A DNA stretch of 38,733 nucleotides from Methylobacterium sp. Leaf91 (GTDB lineage Bacteria > Pseudomonadota > Alphaproteobacteria > Rhizobiales > Beijerinckiaceae). This document shows positions 18,770 to 27,046 of this stretch, in pieces (positions within the stretch are counted from its first letter, which is position 1; each line of letters opens with the position of its first letter). Both the position numbers and the translations under genes were made by a program. A model generated the notes under the pieces. The model made no database searches, was not told where the DNA came from, and saw nothing but the letters and a program-made list of their open reading frames with translations. The stretch is taken from the NCBI RefSeq assembly GCF_001422815.1, contig NZ_LMMP01000009.1, positions 99,975 to 138,707 on the forward strand, in the 5' to 3' direction.

Positions 18770-19414
18770 ATGCCATCCGAGGCCGATACTCCGACACCCG
18801 TAAAGCCGCCGCGCCTCATGCGCTCGCAGACGGTGACCCTCGTCATGCTGGCGGGTGCGGGCGCCGCCGCCTTCGGGCTTGCTCGTCTCGATCCGTCGCA
18901 GGACGAAGAATCCGTGCTCGTCTATGCGAATGCGGACGCCTGTATCGCCGGAACCAGGCGAACGGAGGAGGATTGCCGGAGCGAGTACCTGACGGCGCGT
19001 GCCGCCTATCCCGAGGTCGCACCGCGTTACGCCACGGTGACCGATTGCGAGGCGCATCACGGCCCATCGCATTGCCTGCCCGGAGACGGCGTCGCCGTGA
19101 GTGCTGCCGGACGCTTCGTCCCGAGGATGGCCGGCTACGTCATCGGCAGGCGGATCGATCAGAACCTGCCGCCACAGCCGATCTTCGACCATGCTCCGAA
19201 TTCGGAAGCGTCCCATAGCGGAAGCGCCGGCCACTCGGGTGGCGCCGGCTATTGCACGAGTTGGGGCGGACGGATCACCACGTCTTCGGGCGGTGCGTCC
19301 TCCAGCGCGCGGGTCGCGTCTTCGGCGGTGCGCAAGGTCGCATACGGTGGCTTTGGAAGCACGGGCCGTTCGTTCTCGTCGCACGGCTGGTCGAGCCATG
19401 GAAGCGGCGGCTGA
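18770..19414 (+). CDS. DUF1190 protein (YgiB/YjfM-like)
   Basis: This 214-residue protein has a short N-terminal tail, one hydrophobic segment (TVTLVMLAGAGAAAFGLA) and an exported region with paired cysteines (DACIAGTRRTEEDC, VTDCEAHHGPSHC). The C-terminal third is rich in Gly and Ser, including SSSGAS-type and SHGWSSHGSGG sequence. This matches DUF1190, found in E. coli YgiB and YjfM, whose genes sit next to YgiC/YjfC glutathionylspermidine-synthase-like genes, as here. It is probably a periplasmic or lipoprotein-like protein of unknown function. The stop TGA shares one base with the next ATG, so translation is likely coupled. Confidence 0.85.
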   Translation: MPSEADTPTPVKPPRLMRSQTVTLVMLAGAGAAAFGLARLDPSQDEESVLVYANADACIAGTRRTEEDCRSEYLTARAAYPEVAPRYATVTDCEAHHGPSHCLPGDGVAVSAAGRFVPRMAGYVIGRRIDQNLPPQPIFDHAPNSEASHSGSAGHSGGAGYCTSWGGRITTSSGGASSSARVASSAVRKVAYGGFGSTGRSFSSHGWSSHGSGG

Positions 19415-20583
19415 TGCGGCGCGTGCCCATCGGCGAACGACCGGATTGGCGGGAGACCGCGCGCCGGCATGGTTTCACCTTCCACACCTTCGATGGCGAA
19501 GCGTATTGGTCCGAGAGCCACGCCTACGCTTTCAAGCTGGCTGAGATCGAGGACGATCTCGAAGCGCCGAGCACCGAGATCCACGCCCTGTGCCTCGCTT
19601 TCGTCGCCGATGCGGTGGAGGACGAGCGGATCCTGGCCTCGCTCGACATTCCTTCCCATGCCTGGGACGCGATCCGCGCGAGCTGGAGGCGGGGAGACCC
19701 CTCCCTCTATGGACGCCTGGATTTCTCCTACGGAGGGGCATCCGCCGGGCCGGCAAAGCTCCTCGAATACAATGCCGACACGCCCACAGCCCTCTACGAG
19801 TCCGGCGTGTTTCAATGGCTCTGGCTGGAAGAAGGGCTGCGAACCGGCTCGCTCCCCGAGACAGCCGACCAGTTCAATTCCCTTCACGAAAAGCTGATCG
19901 CCCGGTTCCGCACGCTTCGCGGTGACGGAGCGATGGCCTTCACCGCTTATGCCGTTGAGCCCGAGGACAGGGGGACGGTGGCGTATCTCGAAGATTGCGC
20001 GCGCCAAGCGGGGCTCGCGACCTGCTTCCTCGACCTCTCCGACATCGGACGTGACGAGGACGGACGCTTCGTCGACCGGGTCGATGCGCCGATCCCGCGC
20101 CTGTTCAAGCTCTATCCCTGGGAATGGGCCTTCAGCGACGCTTTCGGAAAGGATCTCGGCACCACGACGACCCGGTTCATCGAGCCACCCTGGAAGGCCG
20201 TCCTTTCGAACAAGGGATTGCTGGCCCATCTCCATGCGAGAGAGCCCGGCCATCCCAACCTGTTGCCCTCCTTTTTCGAGAACGATTCCCGCAAGGCGTC
20301 ATTGGGCACCTCCTTCGTCAAGAAGCCGTTGGTTTCACGGGAGGGGGCGAACATCCTCATGCTGCGCGACGGTGCCGTGCTGGCACAGGATCACGGACCC
20401 TATGGCGGCGGGCGCTACGTGCAACAGGCCCTTGCCGAATTGCCGGATTTCGACGGCCGCCGCCCCGTGATCGGCTCCTGGATCGTAGGCGACGAACCGG
20501 CGGGGCTGTGCGTTCGCGAAAGCGCGGGACCGATCACCGGTAATTCAGCCCTGTTCGTCCCTCACTTCATCGAGCCTGGTTGA
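19414..20583 (+). CDS. Glutathionylspermidine synthase-like ATP-grasp protein (YgiC/YjfC)
   Basis: The 389-residue protein contains the GSP-synthetase ATP-grasp domain without the N-terminal amidase domain of true Gss. Motifs are LLEYNADTPTALYESGVFQW, RLFKLYPWEWAF, FIEPPWKAVLSNKGLL, FVKKPLVSREGANI and GGRYVQQALAELP. Such YgiC/YjfC proteins are thought to form an amide bond between a peptide-like and an amine substrate, but the substrates are not known. The ATG at 19414 overlaps the DUF1190 stop; an upstream extension to 19252 lies in that gene in another frame. Confidence 0.88.
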   Translation: MRRVPIGERPDWRETARRHGFTFHTFDGEAYWSESHAYAFKLAEIEDDLEAPSTEIHALCLAFVADAVEDERILASLDIPSHAWDAIRASWRRGDPSLYGRLDFSYGGASAGPAKLLEYNADTPTALYESGVFQWLWLEEGLRTGSLPETADQFNSLHEKLIARFRTLRGDGAMAFTAYAVEPEDRGTVAYLEDCARQAGLATCFLDLSDIGRDEDGRFVDRVDAPIPRLFKLYPWEWAFSDAFGKDLGTTTTRFIEPPWKAVLSNKGLLAHLHAREPGHPNLLPSFFENDSRKASLGTSFVKKPLVSREGANILMLRDGAVLAQDHGPYGGGRYVQQALAELPDFDGRRPVIGSWIVGDEPAGLCVRESAGPITGNSALFVPHFIEPG

Positions 20584-20618
20584 GAGCGGCAACCCGCCGC
20601 TTTCAAATCGGCGGCTTT
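20584..20618 (+). terminator. Two alternative hairpins after the synthase gene
   Basis: AGCGGC (20585-20590) can pair with GCCGCT (20596-20601). Alternatively CCGCCG (20594-20599) can pair with CGGCGG (20609-20614), followed by CTTTACC. The two stems share bases and exclude each other. They lie in the 52-bp gap before holC and may act as a weak terminator. Confidence 0.4.
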
Positions 20619-20635
20619 ACCCTATCCTGGTTCCC

Positions 20636-21088
20636 GTGACCGAAATCCTCTTCTATCATCTCCAGCAGCAGCCTCTCGAGACGGTTCTACCGAACCTCGT
20701 GGAGCGATCTCTGGAGCGCAACTGGCGCGCGGCAATCCAGGCATCGGGCGAGGAGCGGCTTCAAGCTCTCGACGATCACCTCTGGACCTATCGCGACGAT
20801 AGCTTTCTGCCACATGGGACGGATCGCGATCCGCTAGCGGCGAGCCAGCCCGTCGTCCTGACGCTCCAGGATGGTAATCCCAACGCCGCCGCCATCCGCT
20901 TTCTCGTGGACGGCGCCTCACTGCCACCGGATGCGTCAGACTATCAGCGGATCTGCATCCTGTTCGACGGTAACGATCAGGACGCGTTGCTCGGTGCGCG
21001 GGCGCAGTGGAAGCAGGCGAAGGAAGCGGGCCATGCCATCGCTTATTGGCAGCAGGACGAATCCGGACGCTGGCAGAAAAAAGCGTGA
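20636..21088 (+). CDS. holC: DNA polymerase III chi subunit
   Basis: The 150-residue protein begins TEILFYHLQQQPLETVLPNL and has ALDDHLWTYRDDSFLPHGT, QPVVLTLQDGNPNAA and RICILFDGNDQDALLGARAQWK. These are all characteristic of HolC, which joins the clamp loader to single-strand-binding protein at the replication fork. The start is a GTG at 20636, fixed by the conserved TEILFYHL opening. Confidence 0.92.
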   Translation: MTEILFYHLQQQPLETVLPNLVERSLERNWRAAIQASGEERLQALDDHLWTYRDDSFLPHGTDRDPLAASQPVVLTLQDGNPNAAAIRFLVDGASLPPDASDYQRICILFDGNDQDALLGARAQWKQAKEAGHAIAYWQQDESGRWQKKA

Positions 21089-21120
21089 GCGCTTTGGCCC
21101 ATCATTGTAGCGAGAATCGC

Positions 21121-22767
21121 ATGAACCGAGGTTCGACCGTCGCGGATTCATGCCGGCCCGGTGGTGTGGCCAAGCCGGGCACAATCCCCGCGGGGCTTCG
21201 GTCCATTCTGGCAGGCGGCACCAGGTGTCTCGCACTCGTCTTGTCCGCCATGCTCCTCGTCGCCGGGCAGCCCGCCATGGCGCAGTCCCCCCACGGTGCC
21301 GACAAGCCTCAGGAGCGGCGGGCCGCCGAACGGGGCCCAGAGGGACGCAAGCTTCCCTCCGACGTCACCACCGAGCACAGTGTCACCCTGCCGGATGGAC
21401 GCCTTCTTCGCTTTACCGCCACCGCGGGCAGCCTTCCCCTCGTGGATGAGAGCGGAAAGCTCCAAGCAGAGATCGCCTTCATCGCCTATCGTCTCGCGGA
21501 CACGAGCGAAGCGACCCGGCCCGTCACCTTCGCGGTCAACGGCGGTCCCGGCGCGGCATCGGCCTATCTCAATATCGGCGCGATCGGCCCCTGGCGCCTT
21601 CCTCTCGACGGCACGAGCATCAGCCCCTCCACGCCGGTGAGCCTCGTCCCCAACGACGGCACCTGGCTCGATTTCACCGATCTCGTTTTCCTCGACCCGG
21701 TGGGGACTGGATACAGCCGCGCATCGGACGGCGATGCCAAGCGTTACTGGAGCGTCGACTCGGATGCGTCGGTCCTGTCCTCGGCCATCGCCCGCTGGCT
21801 GCGGACGAATGATCGGATCGCGGCACCCAAGTTCTTCGTCGGCGAGAGCTATGGCGGTTTCCGCGGGCCGCTCATCGCGGCAAAGCTGCAGGAGGAGATC
21901 GGCATCGGCCTCTCCGGCATGGTTCTCCTGTCGCCCGTCCTCGATTTCGCCTGGTTGCAATCGCCGCGCACGACCCCCTGGGGCCACGTGACGAAGTTAC
22001 CGTCCTTTGCCGCCGCCGCCATCGAACGAGCCGGTGGCACGCCGAGCCGGAAGGCTCTGGCAGAGACCGAGGCCTATGCCACCGGCGACTATCTCACCGA
22101 CCTGCTCAAGGGCCCGTCCGACCAAGCGGCGCTGGCCCGGCTCGGCGAAAGGGTCGGAGCCATCACGGGTCTCGATCCGAACTTCGTCCGCCGCCAAGCC
22201 GGACGCCTGAGTTCGAACAGCGTCCAACGCGAGATCGGCCAGGAGGAGGGGAGGGTCGCCAGCGCCTACGATACCGGCATCACCGGATGGGATCCGGACC
22301 CGGCCGCCACATTCTCGGGCTTCGAGGACCCGCTGCTCACAGCCATGCAGGCGCCGCTGACCAGCGCCATGCTCGAACTCTACGGCACGAAACTGAACTA
22401 TCGCGTGCCCGATCTTCGCTACGAACTCCTCAACGGTGCGGTCAGCCGAGGGTGGGGCTGGGGCGGCGGACGCATGGCACCGGAATCGCTCGGAGCCCTT
22501 CGCGGCGTCATGGCGCTCGATGGTAACCTGCGCGTCCTCGTCGCCCACGGTTTCACCGATCTCGTGACCCCGTACTTCACGTCGAAACTCCTCATCGACC
22601 AGTTGCCGGCCTTCGGCACGGACAGGCGGATCGACCTAACTGTGTATCCCGGCGGCCATATGTTCTATTCGCGGCCCGATTCGCGTGCGGCCTTTCATAG
22701 GGATGCGGCCGAGCTATACGCTGCATCGCTGAAGGCGCGGTCGGGCGCTGCAAAGGACGTGAAGTGA
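21121..22767 (+). CDS. Exported S10-family serine carboxypeptidase-like protein
   Basis: This 548-residue protein has a signal peptide (hydrophobic CLALVLSAMLLVAG, then PAMA-Q as a likely cleavage site near residue 54) and an S10 peptidase domain. Visible motifs are FAVNGGPGAASAYLNIGAIG, DPVGTGYSR, the catalytic Ser near residue 243 in VGESYGGFRGPL, the Asp in HGFTDLVTPYF and the His in YPGGHMFYS. It should act in the periplasm or outside, removing C-terminal residues from peptides, though bacterial S10 members are poorly characterised. The long N-region before the signal is unusual, so a later start is possible. The stop overlaps the next gene's GTG. Confidence 0.9.
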   Translation: MNRGSTVADSCRPGGVAKPGTIPAGLRSILAGGTRCLALVLSAMLLVAGQPAMAQSPHGADKPQERRAAERGPEGRKLPSDVTTEHSVTLPDGRLLRFTATAGSLPLVDESGKLQAEIAFIAYRLADTSEATRPVTFAVNGGPGAASAYLNIGAIGPWRLPLDGTSISPSTPVSLVPNDGTWLDFTDLVFLDPVGTGYSRASDGDAKRYWSVDSDASVLSSAIARWLRTNDRIAAPKFFVGESYGGFRGPLIAAKLQEEIGIGLSGMVLLSPVLDFAWLQSPRTTPWGHVTKLPSFAAAAIERAGGTPSRKALAETEAYATGDYLTDLLKGPSDQAALARLGERVGAITGLDPNFVRRQAGRLSSNSVQREIGQEEGRVASAYDTGITGWDPDPAATFSGFEDPLLTAMQAPLTSAMLELYGTKLNYRVPDLRYELLNGAVSRGWGWGGGRMAPESLGALRGVMALDGNLRVLVAHGFTDLVTPYFTSKLLIDQLPAFGTDRRIDLTVYPGGHMFYSRPDSRAAFHRDAAELYAASLKARSGAAKDVK

Positions 22768-23147
22768 CGAGGATGTCGTCGCGGCTAGGCTTCGCCGCTT
22801 GTCTCATGGGTCTCAATATCGTCGGCGCGTGTACGACGAGCGAGCGCGAGGCACCGGCGGCGGTACCGGCGAAGGTTGCCGTCGCACTTCTCCCGTCGCC
22901 GTCCGTCACGGGCCCGGTGCTCAACGCCGATGGGACGTGCAGCCAGACCTCCGCAGCCAGCGCGACCGTGATCGAGCCCGGGATCGGCGAATGCGATCTC
23001 ATCCGGTTGAAAGCGAAGCCTGCGACGGACGTGTTGATCGGCGAAGGCCGTTCAGGCCGGGAGGTACAGGTGCTCTACAGCGAGCCGGGAGCGAAGGAGC
23101 TGTATTTCTTCGTCAACGGTCGCCTCGACCGGATCGTCAAATCCTGA
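22764..23147 (+). CDS. Small putative lipoprotein
   Basis: The 127-residue protein has a lipoprotein signal with lipobox IVGAC at about residues 19-23, a Ser/Pro/Val-rich linker, and a small domain with two cysteines (DGTCSQTSAASATVIEPGIGEC). It ends in VQVLYSEPGAKELYFFVNGRLDRIVKS, which resembles the small outer-membrane-type fold of alphaproteobacterial lipoproteins. Function is unknown. GTG at 22764 overlaps the peptidase stop (GTGA) and has AAAGGA about 8 bases upstream; ATG at 22773 is the alternative. Coupled translation with the S10 peptidase suggests a shared envelope role. Confidence 0.75.
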   Translation: MTRMSSRLGFAACLMGLNIVGACTTSEREAPAAVPAKVAVALLPSPSVTGPVLNADGTCSQTSAASATVIEPGIGECDLIRLKAKPATDVLIGEGRSGREVQVLYSEPGAKELYFFVNGRLDRIVKS

Positions 23148-23156
23148 CCGGTCGGA

Positions 23157-24197
23157 TCAATAGGCCGGCACCAACCTGTCTCCGGGCAAGGGCGCGACCA
23201 TGCGAAAGTGCAGGCCCTCGGCCTCATAGGTAATGTCGACATCGGCATTGCATTGCTGTGCGAGCACTCGCTGGAGCAGCGTCGAGCCGAAGCCCTTGCG
23301 TTCCGGCGCCTTGACCAGGGGTCCGCCCGATTCAGTCCAGCGGAGTTCCAGGACGCGCTCGGCATCGCGTTGATCCACGCTCCAGCTGACCGTGACCCGC
23401 CCACTCGGCAGCGACAGCGCCCCGTACTTGGTGGCATTGGTGGTCAGTTCGTGGATTGCCATACCGGTGGGTACGGCAAGATCTGCGGCCAGCTCGACCG
23501 GGGGCCCTTCGAGCGTGATCCGATTGGCTGTCCCGTCATTGTAATGGCCGAGCTCGTTTTGGAGAAGATCGCGCAGGGGCGCCGTCTGCCAGTAATCCTC
23601 AGTGAGCAGGTTATGCGTCTTGCCGAGCGAGACGATCCGGTCCGAGAAGGACTGGTAGAATGTGTCCACATCCTTGGTCGAACGCGCCGTGGCACCGAGG
23701 AGCCCCTGCACCGTGGCGAGCGTGTTTTTCACGCGGTGGTGAAGCTCGCGGATCAGGAGAGCCTGGCGCTCGTGCGTCCGTTGGCGTTCTTCGAGATACG
23801 CCTGCACTTCGCGTTGCCGCCGCCGCGCGCGAAGGGCCGAGCGAACCGCATTCGCCAGCACGGCCGGATGAAACGGCCGTTCCAGCACCGTGACGTTGCC
23901 GAGTAGGTCGGTGAGCCTTACATCCGGCGGGCCGCCGCGATAGCTGAGCAGCACGAAAGGAAAGTCCGACCAGGGCGGTTGCCGCTCGACCCATCGAGCG
24001 ATCTCCTGCCGGTCCCAATGCAGAAGCGCTTCCTCCGTCATCACCGCGCAGGCTGCATGATCCAGATGGGCCACGAGATCGTCCAAGGTCGACGTCGCCT
24101 TCGACACGATTCCGACTTCCGCCAGGATCGTCGCCGCCACCATCGCATCCCGTCCGAGCGGAGCGAGGATCAGGACAACCGGTTCAGGATGCGGCAT
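23157..24197 (-). CDS. HWE-family histidine kinase with N-terminal pseudoreceiver
   Basis: The 346-residue protein has a receiver-like domain (about residues 6-122: VVLILAPLGRDAMVAATILA, ending VTVLERPFHPAVLANAVRSA) in which the usual phospho-Asp position is not apparent. A coiled linker follows, then an HWE-type dimerisation box LIRELHHRVKNTLATVQGL with the phospho-His near residue 154. The ATPase domain contains HELTTNATKYGAL, the W-x-E signature ELRWTESGGP and KGFGSTLL. No membrane segment is seen. It overlaps the KaiC-like gene by 14 bp, so the two are coupled and probably act in one pathway. HWE kinases often take part in general stress or light responses. Confidence 0.88.
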   Translation of the reverse strand: MPHPEPVVLILAPLGRDAMVAATILAEVGIVSKATSTLDDLVAHLDHAACAVMTEEALLHWDRQEIARWVERQPPWSDFPFVLLSYRGGPPDVRLTDLLGNVTVLERPFHPAVLANAVRSALRARRRQREVQAYLEERQRTHERQALLIRELHHRVKNTLATVQGLLGATARSTKDVDTFYQSFSDRIVSLGKTHNLLTEDYWQTAPLRDLLQNELGHYNDGTANRITLEGPPVELAADLAVPTGMAIHELTTNATKYGALSLPSGRVTVSWSVDQRDAERVLELRWTESGGPLVKAPERKGFGSTLLQRVLAQQCNADVDITYEAEGLHFRMVAPLPGDRLVPAY

Positions 24198-25734
24198 CGC
24201 GGCCGGGCTCGCTCACGATCGTTCCATCCGTCCGGATCCGTTCCGCGAGCAGATGATCCCGGTCGCCGTCAAAGGTCGGAACGCCCGTGAGAACACCGCG
24301 GAACCGCTCCAGCGGTTCGCCCACCCGCAATCCGCCTGCATCGATCTTGAACTCGCGGATCGTATCCTCATGTGCGCCTGTCCGCTTCTTCAGGACGGAC
24401 AGAGCCCTACGGACCCGGCCGGCGGCTTCGAAGAAGCGGAGCATGATCACGGTGTCGCTGACATAGGTCAGGTCCACGGGCGATTCCATCTTTCCGACCA
24501 TGCCATGCTGGGCCAGGATCAGAATCGTCACGACCCCCTGTTGGTTCAGGTAGGTGACCAGTTCGTGCATCTGCATGACCAGGTACGGCTGACCCGACAT
24601 GGCGCTGAGATAGCCGGTCAGACTATCGATGATGACGATCCGCGTTCCATCTCGCTCTACAGCGTCGCGGATGCGGCCGGAGAAATCGCCGGGCGAGACA
24701 TCGGCCGGGTCGATCTGCTCGATCTGCAGCATTCCGGCTTCGACAAAAGCCCCCAGAGGCATTCCCACGCTCTGGGCGCGCTGCAGCAGGATGTTGCGCG
24801 TTTCATCGAAGCTGATGATCAGCCCTCGTTCCCCGCGTTTCAGGGCCGCGACGAGGTAGCTCACGGCGAGCGTTGATTTCCCGGCCCCCGATGGCCCGAT
24901 CACGAGGCTCGCCGTCCCGCGATCGAGGCCACCGCCGAGAACCCGGTCGAGTTCGGGAACGCCGCTCGCCACCGAATCGATGACGAAGCTGCGATGGTGT
25001 TCGCTTGCTACCAAGCGCGGATGCACGCGGATGCCGCCCTTCCTGATGACGAAATCGTGGTAGCCGCCTTGATACTCGGTTCCGCGCATCTTGATGACGT
25101 GGATGCGCCGCCGAACCGCGCCGTAAGGCGGGGTCACCTGTTCGAGCCGGATCACCGCGTGGCTGATGGAGTGTAGGTTCAGATCGTCATTCTCGGCGCT
25201 GAGATCGTCGAGCATCAGCACCGTGATGTCGTTGAGAAGAAAGTAGCTCTTGAGCGCGAGAACCTGACGGCGGTAGCGCAGCGATCCTTGCGAGAGCAGC
25301 CGGATCTCCGACAGGCTGTCGAAGACGACGCGGGTCGGTTTCACCCGCTCCATCTCGCCCAGGGCCATGCGGACGGTCTCGCCCAGTTCGAGGTCCGACG
25401 AATGCACGAGACTCTGTTGCTGCTTCAGATCGAGGCTCAGCTCTGGCGGCACGAGCTCGTAGATCTCGATCCCGTCCAGGGACCAGCCATGGCGTCCCGC
25501 CACGGAGAGCAACTCCCGCCGGCTTTCCGACAGGGTGATGTAGAGGCAGGTCTCCCCCTGCGCCACGCCGTCGATGAGGAACTGGAGGCCGAGGGTCGTC
25601 TTGCCACTTCCCGGCCGACCCTCCACGAGATGCGCACGGCGGGCCGCGTAACCTCCCGAAAGGATGCCATCGAACCCCGGCACTCCCGTGGGGATCGGTT
25701 GGGCGTCGGGGGCGTCACTGGATGGCATCATCAT
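24184..25734 (-). CDS. KaiC-like double-domain RecA-type ATPase
   Basis: The 516-residue protein has two tandem KaiC/RadA-type domains. The first Walker A is GRPGSGKTT near residue 40, with Walker B RVVFDSLSE. The second Walker A is GPSGAGKST near residue 280, with Walker B RIVIIDSL. It ends with KKRTGAHEDTIREFKIDAGG, a typical KaiC C-terminal segment. In cyanobacterial KaiC two Glu next to each other follow domain I Walker A; here the place reads LSESRREL, with one Glu, and domain II reads ISFDETRN. The phosphorylated Ser-Thr pair of KaiC seems to be Thr-Tyr in DLTYVSDTV. No kaiA or kaiB is seen nearby. ATGs at 25734, 25731 and 25728 are all possible starts; a TTG at 25752 is less likely. 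Confidence 0.88.
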   Translation of the reverse strand: MMMPSSDAPDAQPIPTGVPGFDGILSGGYAARRAHLVEGRPGSGKTTLGLQFLIDGVAQGETCLYITLSESRRELLSVAGRHGWSLDGIEIYELVPPELSLDLKQQQSLVHSSDLELGETVRMALGEMERVKPTRVVFDSLSEIRLLSQGSLRYRRQVLALKSYFLLNDITVLMLDDLSAENDDLNLHSISHAVIRLEQVTPPYGAVRRRIHVIKMRGTEYQGGYHDFVIRKGGIRVHPRLVASEHHRSFVIDSVASGVPELDRVLGGGLDRGTASLVIGPSGAGKSTLAVSYLVAALKRGERGLIISFDETRNILLQRAQSVGMPLGAFVEAGMLQIEQIDPADVSPGDFSGRIRDAVERDGTRIVIIDSLTGYLSAMSGQPYLVMQMHELVTYLNQQGVVTILILAQHGMVGKMESPVDLTYVSDTVIMLRFFEAAGRVRRALSVLKKRTGAHEDTIREFKIDAGGLRVGEPLERFRGVLTGVPTFDGDRDHLLAERIRTDGTIVSEPGRDAAS

Positions 25735-25957
25735 GTCCGGTAGATACGGCAACGGTTCAACATAAATTTCCCCGGCGAGTCTGTCCTCGATAAATCGGCC
25801 ACACCAGGAGCCGATGCCATTCGAGATGGCGGGAATAACAGGCTTTGCAGATTGTCGTGCGTCGCCTTATCAGACCGTGCCGCCGCGCTGCGAGGCGGCA
25901 GCCGCTACCGCCTCGCGCTCCTCCCACAACCTGATAGTCCGGAGTTCGGATCCCATA

Positions 25958-27046
25958 ATGCGCGAACCGAACGCGATCGACTTCTGGCGTGGCCTCGCCC
26001 TCGTGACGATCTACGTCAATCACATCCCAGGCAACACATTCGAACGTTACACCTATTCGCAGTACGGCATCTCGGATGCCGCGGAACTGTTCGTCTTCCT
26101 GGCCGGATGGTCGATCGGGATCGCCACGCGCGGGCGTGACGGCCAGCCGGAACCGCGTCTGAAAAGCGTGCTGAGGCTCCTGTCGCGCACGATCGAAGTC
26201 TACCGTGCACAGATCACCACTATGGCGATCGCCCTGGCCATGATTGCCGGGACGGCTCTGATCCTCGACAATCCGCTCCTTCTCGAATGGCACAATGCCG
26301 GAGGCTTCTTCGCCGACCCGATCCAGACCACGATCGGTTTCGTCGCACTCACGCATCAGCTCGGCTTCTTCAATATCCTGCCGCTCTACGTGGTGCTCTT
26401 GGGCATTGCCCCGATCTTCATCCTGATCGCCCGCGTGAGCCGTATTGCGGCGCTCGTCCTGTCCTTCGGCCTCTATTCGGCAAGCCTCGTCTTCGAATGG
26501 AACCTGCCGTCCTGGCCGGGCGAGGGGGATTGGTTCTTCGATCCCCTGTGCTGGCAGCTTCTCCTGGTGCTCGGCTTCGTTGCCCAGGACCTGAACCAGC
26601 GATCCGGCACGCTCCGGCGCTGGTCTCAACGGCTGATGCCCCTCGGCGTCGTCATCGTCGTGCTCGGAATTGTCCTGTCCGTGTTCGACCTCCGGCCAGA
26701 CCCGCTGCTCGTTCCCGATCCTCGTCTCGTCTTCTCCTTCGACAAAACGTATCTTTCGCCAGCGCGACTGATCCACTTCATCGGCGTGTTGCTCGCCTTT
26801 CAAGGCGTCTACGCGCTCATCGTCCCACACATCGGTGCGATCGGTCGATATTTGGCGGGACTCGGTCGTAATTCACTGGCAGTCTTCTCCATCGGCTCGC
26901 TCTTGAGCCTCGCCGCGCAACTCGTGCGGTTCTGGACGGGGGGCGGCCTTCTCGTGGATGTCGGCGCCATGGGATTCGGTTTGTTCGCTCTGGGCTTCAC
27001 TGCATGGTTCGTCGAATGGCGCTCGCGCAAACCTCGGCTCTCCTGA
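25958..27046 (+). CDS. opgC: OpgC-type membrane acyltransferase
   Basis: The 362-residue protein has about ten hydrophobic spans and the OpgC start motif REPNAIDFWRGLALVTIYVN with HIPGNTFERYTYSQYGISDA. OpgC proteins succinylate osmoregulated periplasmic glucans and belong to the acyltransferase-3-like group of inner-membrane enzymes. The ATG at 25958 fits the family start; GGAG lies somewhat far (13 bases) upstream. It is divergent from the KaiC-like gene and overlaps the following SGNH gene by 43 bp, suggesting the two products work as a pair. The substrate (glucan or another glycan) is inferred. Confidence 0.87.
   Translation: MREPNAIDFWRGLALVTIYVNHIPGNTFERYTYSQYGISDAAELFVFLAGWSIGIATRGRDGQPEPRLKSVLRLLSRTIEVYRAQITTMAIALAMIAGTALILDNPLLLEWHNAGGFFADPIQTTIGFVALTHQLGFFNILPLYVVLLGIAPIFILIARVSRIAALVLSFGLYSASLVFEWNLPSWPGEGDWFFDPLCWQLLLVLGFVAQDLNQRSGTLRRWSQRLMPLGVVIVVLGIVLSVFDLRPDPLLVPDPRLVFSFDKTYLSPARLIHFIGVLLAFQGVYALIVPHIGAIGRYLAGLGRNSLAVFSIGSLLSLAAQLVRFWTGGGLLVDVGAMGFGLFALGFTAWFVEWRSRKPRLS

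Noticed and set aside
25757..26830. Minus-strand frame of 357 codons
   Set aside because: Antisense shadow of opgC, whose membrane spans and start motif are clear on the plus strand.
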